A stretch of 35,373 bases of DNA from Oscillospiraceae bacterium. GTDB lineage: Bacteria > Bacillota > Clostridia > Oscillospirales > CAG-272. A model generated the notes under the pieces. The model saw only the letters and a list, made by a program, of their open reading frames with translations. It did not search any database and was not told the origin of the DNA. The stretch spans positions 1 to 35,373 of the forward strand of contig SVSG01000022.1 of assembly GCA_015064415.1 (NCBI GenBank), read 5' to 3'. Within the stretch, counting starts at the first letter, position 1. Every line of letters starts with the position of its first letter. Shown here in pieces: positions 34,098 to 35,373 of this stretch. The position numbers and the translations under genes are program-made.

Positions 34098-34127
34098 ATT
34101 ATAGCACGCGGCAAGCAAAAATGTCAA
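34098..34127 (-). promoter_or_regulatory. Sigma-A promoter of the cyclase operon
   Basis: TTGACA (34122-34127), 18 nt, TATAAT (34098-34103) on the minus strand, about 25 nt upstream of the ATG. Confidence 0.8.
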
Positions 34128-34222
34128 GCGACGTGGCACGCAACGGCGGGCAGCCGTGGCAAAAGAGACGGCGTTTGTCGGCATTACCGCCCCGCCAACT
34201 CTTTTTTCGCGCGCAAAGCTCC

Positions 34223-34248
34223 TTTTTCCTGCGTTTTGGCAGGAAAAA
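34223..34248. promoter_or_regulatory. Perfect inverted repeat before the hydrolase promoter
   Basis: TTTTTCCTGC and GCAGGAAAAA form a 10-bp inverted repeat with a 6-nt spacer, ending 3 nt before the -35 box at 34252. It might be a repressor or activator site, or a remnant terminator. Confidence 0.45.
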
Positions 34249-34251
34249 GAA

Positions 34252-34280
34252 TTGATTTCGGGGGCAAACTGTGCTATAAT
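34252..34280 (+). promoter_or_regulatory. Sigma-A promoter of the metallo-hydrolase gene
   Basis: TTGATT (34252-34257), 17 nt, TATAAT (34275-34280), with TG before the -10; 33 nt upstream of the ATG. Confidence 0.8.
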
Positions 34281-34313
34281 GGTAAAAAAACACGTCCGCA
34301 GGAGGATCTTGAA

Positions 34314-35102
34314 ATGGGAAAGTATAACGTAGACATCAAGTGGCTGGCGGTCACGTCCTTTGAGATGAAATTCGATGACCTGACCGTGGTCAGTGACCCC
34401 TACATCACCGAGTGCGTCGGCACCGACGTCACGTACGAGGCGGTGGAAAACTGCGACATCATCACGCTCGGTCACGCGCACTGGGATCACATCACGGACA
34501 TCCCGCGCCTTTGCGAAAAGTTCAAGCCCCTCATCCTTTGCGGCGACATGACCGCGACCCCCTTGGCCAAGTGGCTCAACTACACGCCCTCCTACATTTA
34601 TCCGATGTACCCCAACCTGGAGCTGGATTTTGACAGCGTGAAGATCCGCGCGCTGTTCGGCAGACACAAGGTGGCGCGCGGCGGCATGGGCTTCAACGAT
34701 CTTTGTGATGTAATCTGCACCAATGAACTTTGTCAGGCGGACGCGGGCATCGCCTCGATGCAGGAGGTGGGCACGATGGAGTATCGCAACTACCTCTTTA
34801 CCACGCGTAATGGCACCAAGATCCTGCTGTGGGGCAACGACGTGACCCCCGAGCAGATCAATATGTGCCGCGCTCTGCAGCCCGATATTGCGATTCTGCA
34901 GCGCGCCAAGGGAGAGAAGGAGCTTGCACAAACGGTAGAGTTTGCCGCGCAGATCGGCTGTAAGGTGGTCATCCCGCACCACCACGATTTCACGAAGGTG
35001 GACGACCCCGCCGTCGTGGAGGAGTTCAAAAAGGCGTTCCTTGCGCGCGTGCCCGACGGCACGTTCATCACACCCAAGCACGGCGAGTGGATCCATCTGT
35101 GA
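34314..35102 (+). CDS. Metallo-beta-lactamase-fold hydrolase
   Basis: This 262-residue protein has the metal-binding HAHWDH (54-59), a D/H pattern with GDMTATPL, and PHHHDFTKVDD near the end, which fits the MBL superfamily (UlaG-like or YycJ-like subgroup). It may hydrolyse a lactone, phosphodiester or cyclic compound; the substrate is unknown. The ATG has GGAGG at a good spacing; upstream in-frame codons have none. It is a single gene with its own promoter and terminator, divergent from the cyclase operon. Confidence 0.88.
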   Translation: MGKYNVDIKWLAVTSFEMKFDDLTVVSDPYITECVGTDVTYEAVENCDIITLGHAHWDHITDIPRLCEKFKPLILCGDMTATPLAKWLNYTPSYIYPMYPNLELDFDSVKIRALFGRHKVARGGMGFNDLCDVICTNELCQADAGIASMQEVGTMEYRNYLFTTRNGTKILLWGNDVTPEQINMCRALQPDIAILQRAKGEKELAQTVEFAAQIGCKVVIPHHHDFTKVDDPAVVEEFKKAFLARVPDGTFITPKHGEWIHL

Positions 35103-35196
35103 TAGACGGAAGCGTTTTATGGACGCCTTATTGACTATGCTCAAAAACGTGATCCTGATTCTGTGTTGCTTCGGCGCGACTGCGCCAAACACAATG

Positions 35197-35227
35197 AAAA
35201 AAGCCATCCGGTTGGATGGCTTTTTTT
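35197..35227 (+). terminator. Intrinsic terminator of the hydrolase gene
   Basis: AAAAAAGCCATCC and GGATGGCTTTTTTT form a strong stem and T-run, 94 nt after the stop codon. Confidence 0.85.
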
Positions 35228-35263
35228 ATTTTAGTACCTTTAGGCAGCCCCGCACGAAGTGCG

Positions 35264-35373
35264 AAACAAGAAACCACCCGCTATGCGGGTGGGCAACAGA
35301 GGTTATACCTTGAAAAAGGCCTTCCCCAAGCGGGGGAAGGGGGACCGCGATAGCGGTGGATGAGGATGTCGGC
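35264..35373. repeat. Composite repeat matching the window start, without nested module
   Basis: A hairpin CCACCCGC..GCGGGTGG (about 35275-35292) is followed by GGCCTTCCCCAAGCGGGGGAAGG, cut here as GGCCTTCCCC and AAGCGGGGGAAGG, and GGGACCGCGATAGCGGTGG plus GATGAGGATGTCGGC. This is the same repeat as at 1-110, in the same orientation and without the extra block. Confidence 0.75.

Noticed and set aside
34074-35207. N-terminal extension of the small membrane protein to 551 residues
   Set aside because: The extension is antisense to the metallo-hydrolase; the ATG at 34073 has a ribosome site and promoter.
35119-35310. Short frame starting MDALLTMLKNVILILCC, like a small hydrophobic toxin
   Set aside because: It has only a weak ribosome site and runs through a terminator and a repeat; evidence is too thin.

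Overview
The window looks like a chromosomal segment of a GC-rich Clostridia-type Bacillota, probably an uncultured gut lineage. The reasons are strong AGGAGG Shine-Dalgarno sites, near-consensus sigma-A promoters (TTGACA/TTTACA-17-TATAAT) in AT-rich intergenic gaps, and Bacillota gene clusters such as DUF2232-gdpP-rplI-dnaB-tilS-ftsH, rimP-nusA-ylxR-ylxQ-infB and holB-ricT. No rRNA, tRNA, transposase, integrase or CRISPR array was found. The exact genus cannot be read from the sequence.

Layout. 1-457: palindromic repeats only. 458-9285 (minus): a six-gene operon made of a DUF2232 membrane protein, the c-di-AMP phosphodiesterase GdpP, ribosomal protein L9, helicase DnaB, TilS and FtsH. 9286-9592: a divergent promoter region. 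9593-15277 (plus): rimP, nusA, rnpM (ylxR), an L7Ae-family gene, infB and a Nudix hydrolase, i.e. a translation/transcription operon without rbfA or truB behind infB. 15278-17208: hairpins and a divergent pair of small membrane proteins, one with a Gln/Pro repeat tail and one with a Cys/Asp tail.

17209-28851 carries, on the minus strand, holB, ricT, trmN6, rsmI and asd. The order holB-ricT-trmN6-rsmI matches a compact Bacillus cluster, but here it is pulled apart by repeats, a ferredoxin, an AT-rich three-gene island (about 23.8-24.75 kb), a six-hairpin glycosidase-like gene and an amidase gene. 28852-29941 is a second repeat field. 29942-35102 holds a Gly-rich membrane protein plus SGNH hydrolase pair, a membrane protein-cyclase-lipoprotein operon, and a divergent metallo-beta-lactamase-fold hydrolase. 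35264-35373 repeats the start of the window.

The least ordinary content is the non-coding DNA. At least five families of palindromic repeats fill almost every gap. One small module recurs six times inside other repeats, with an apparent empty/occupied pair at the two window ends. Some palindromes keep their pairing while their sequence changes. A motif AACGGTATGAG recurs five times, with a sixth partial copy, and two of the six start exactly at a stop codon. The AT-rich island has an XRE-type regulator, a divergent promoter with matching palindromes, and flanking direct repeats of about 151 bp; it is the best candidate for recently acquired DNA. No complete new enzyme system is evident; the repeat biology and the island are the best leads.
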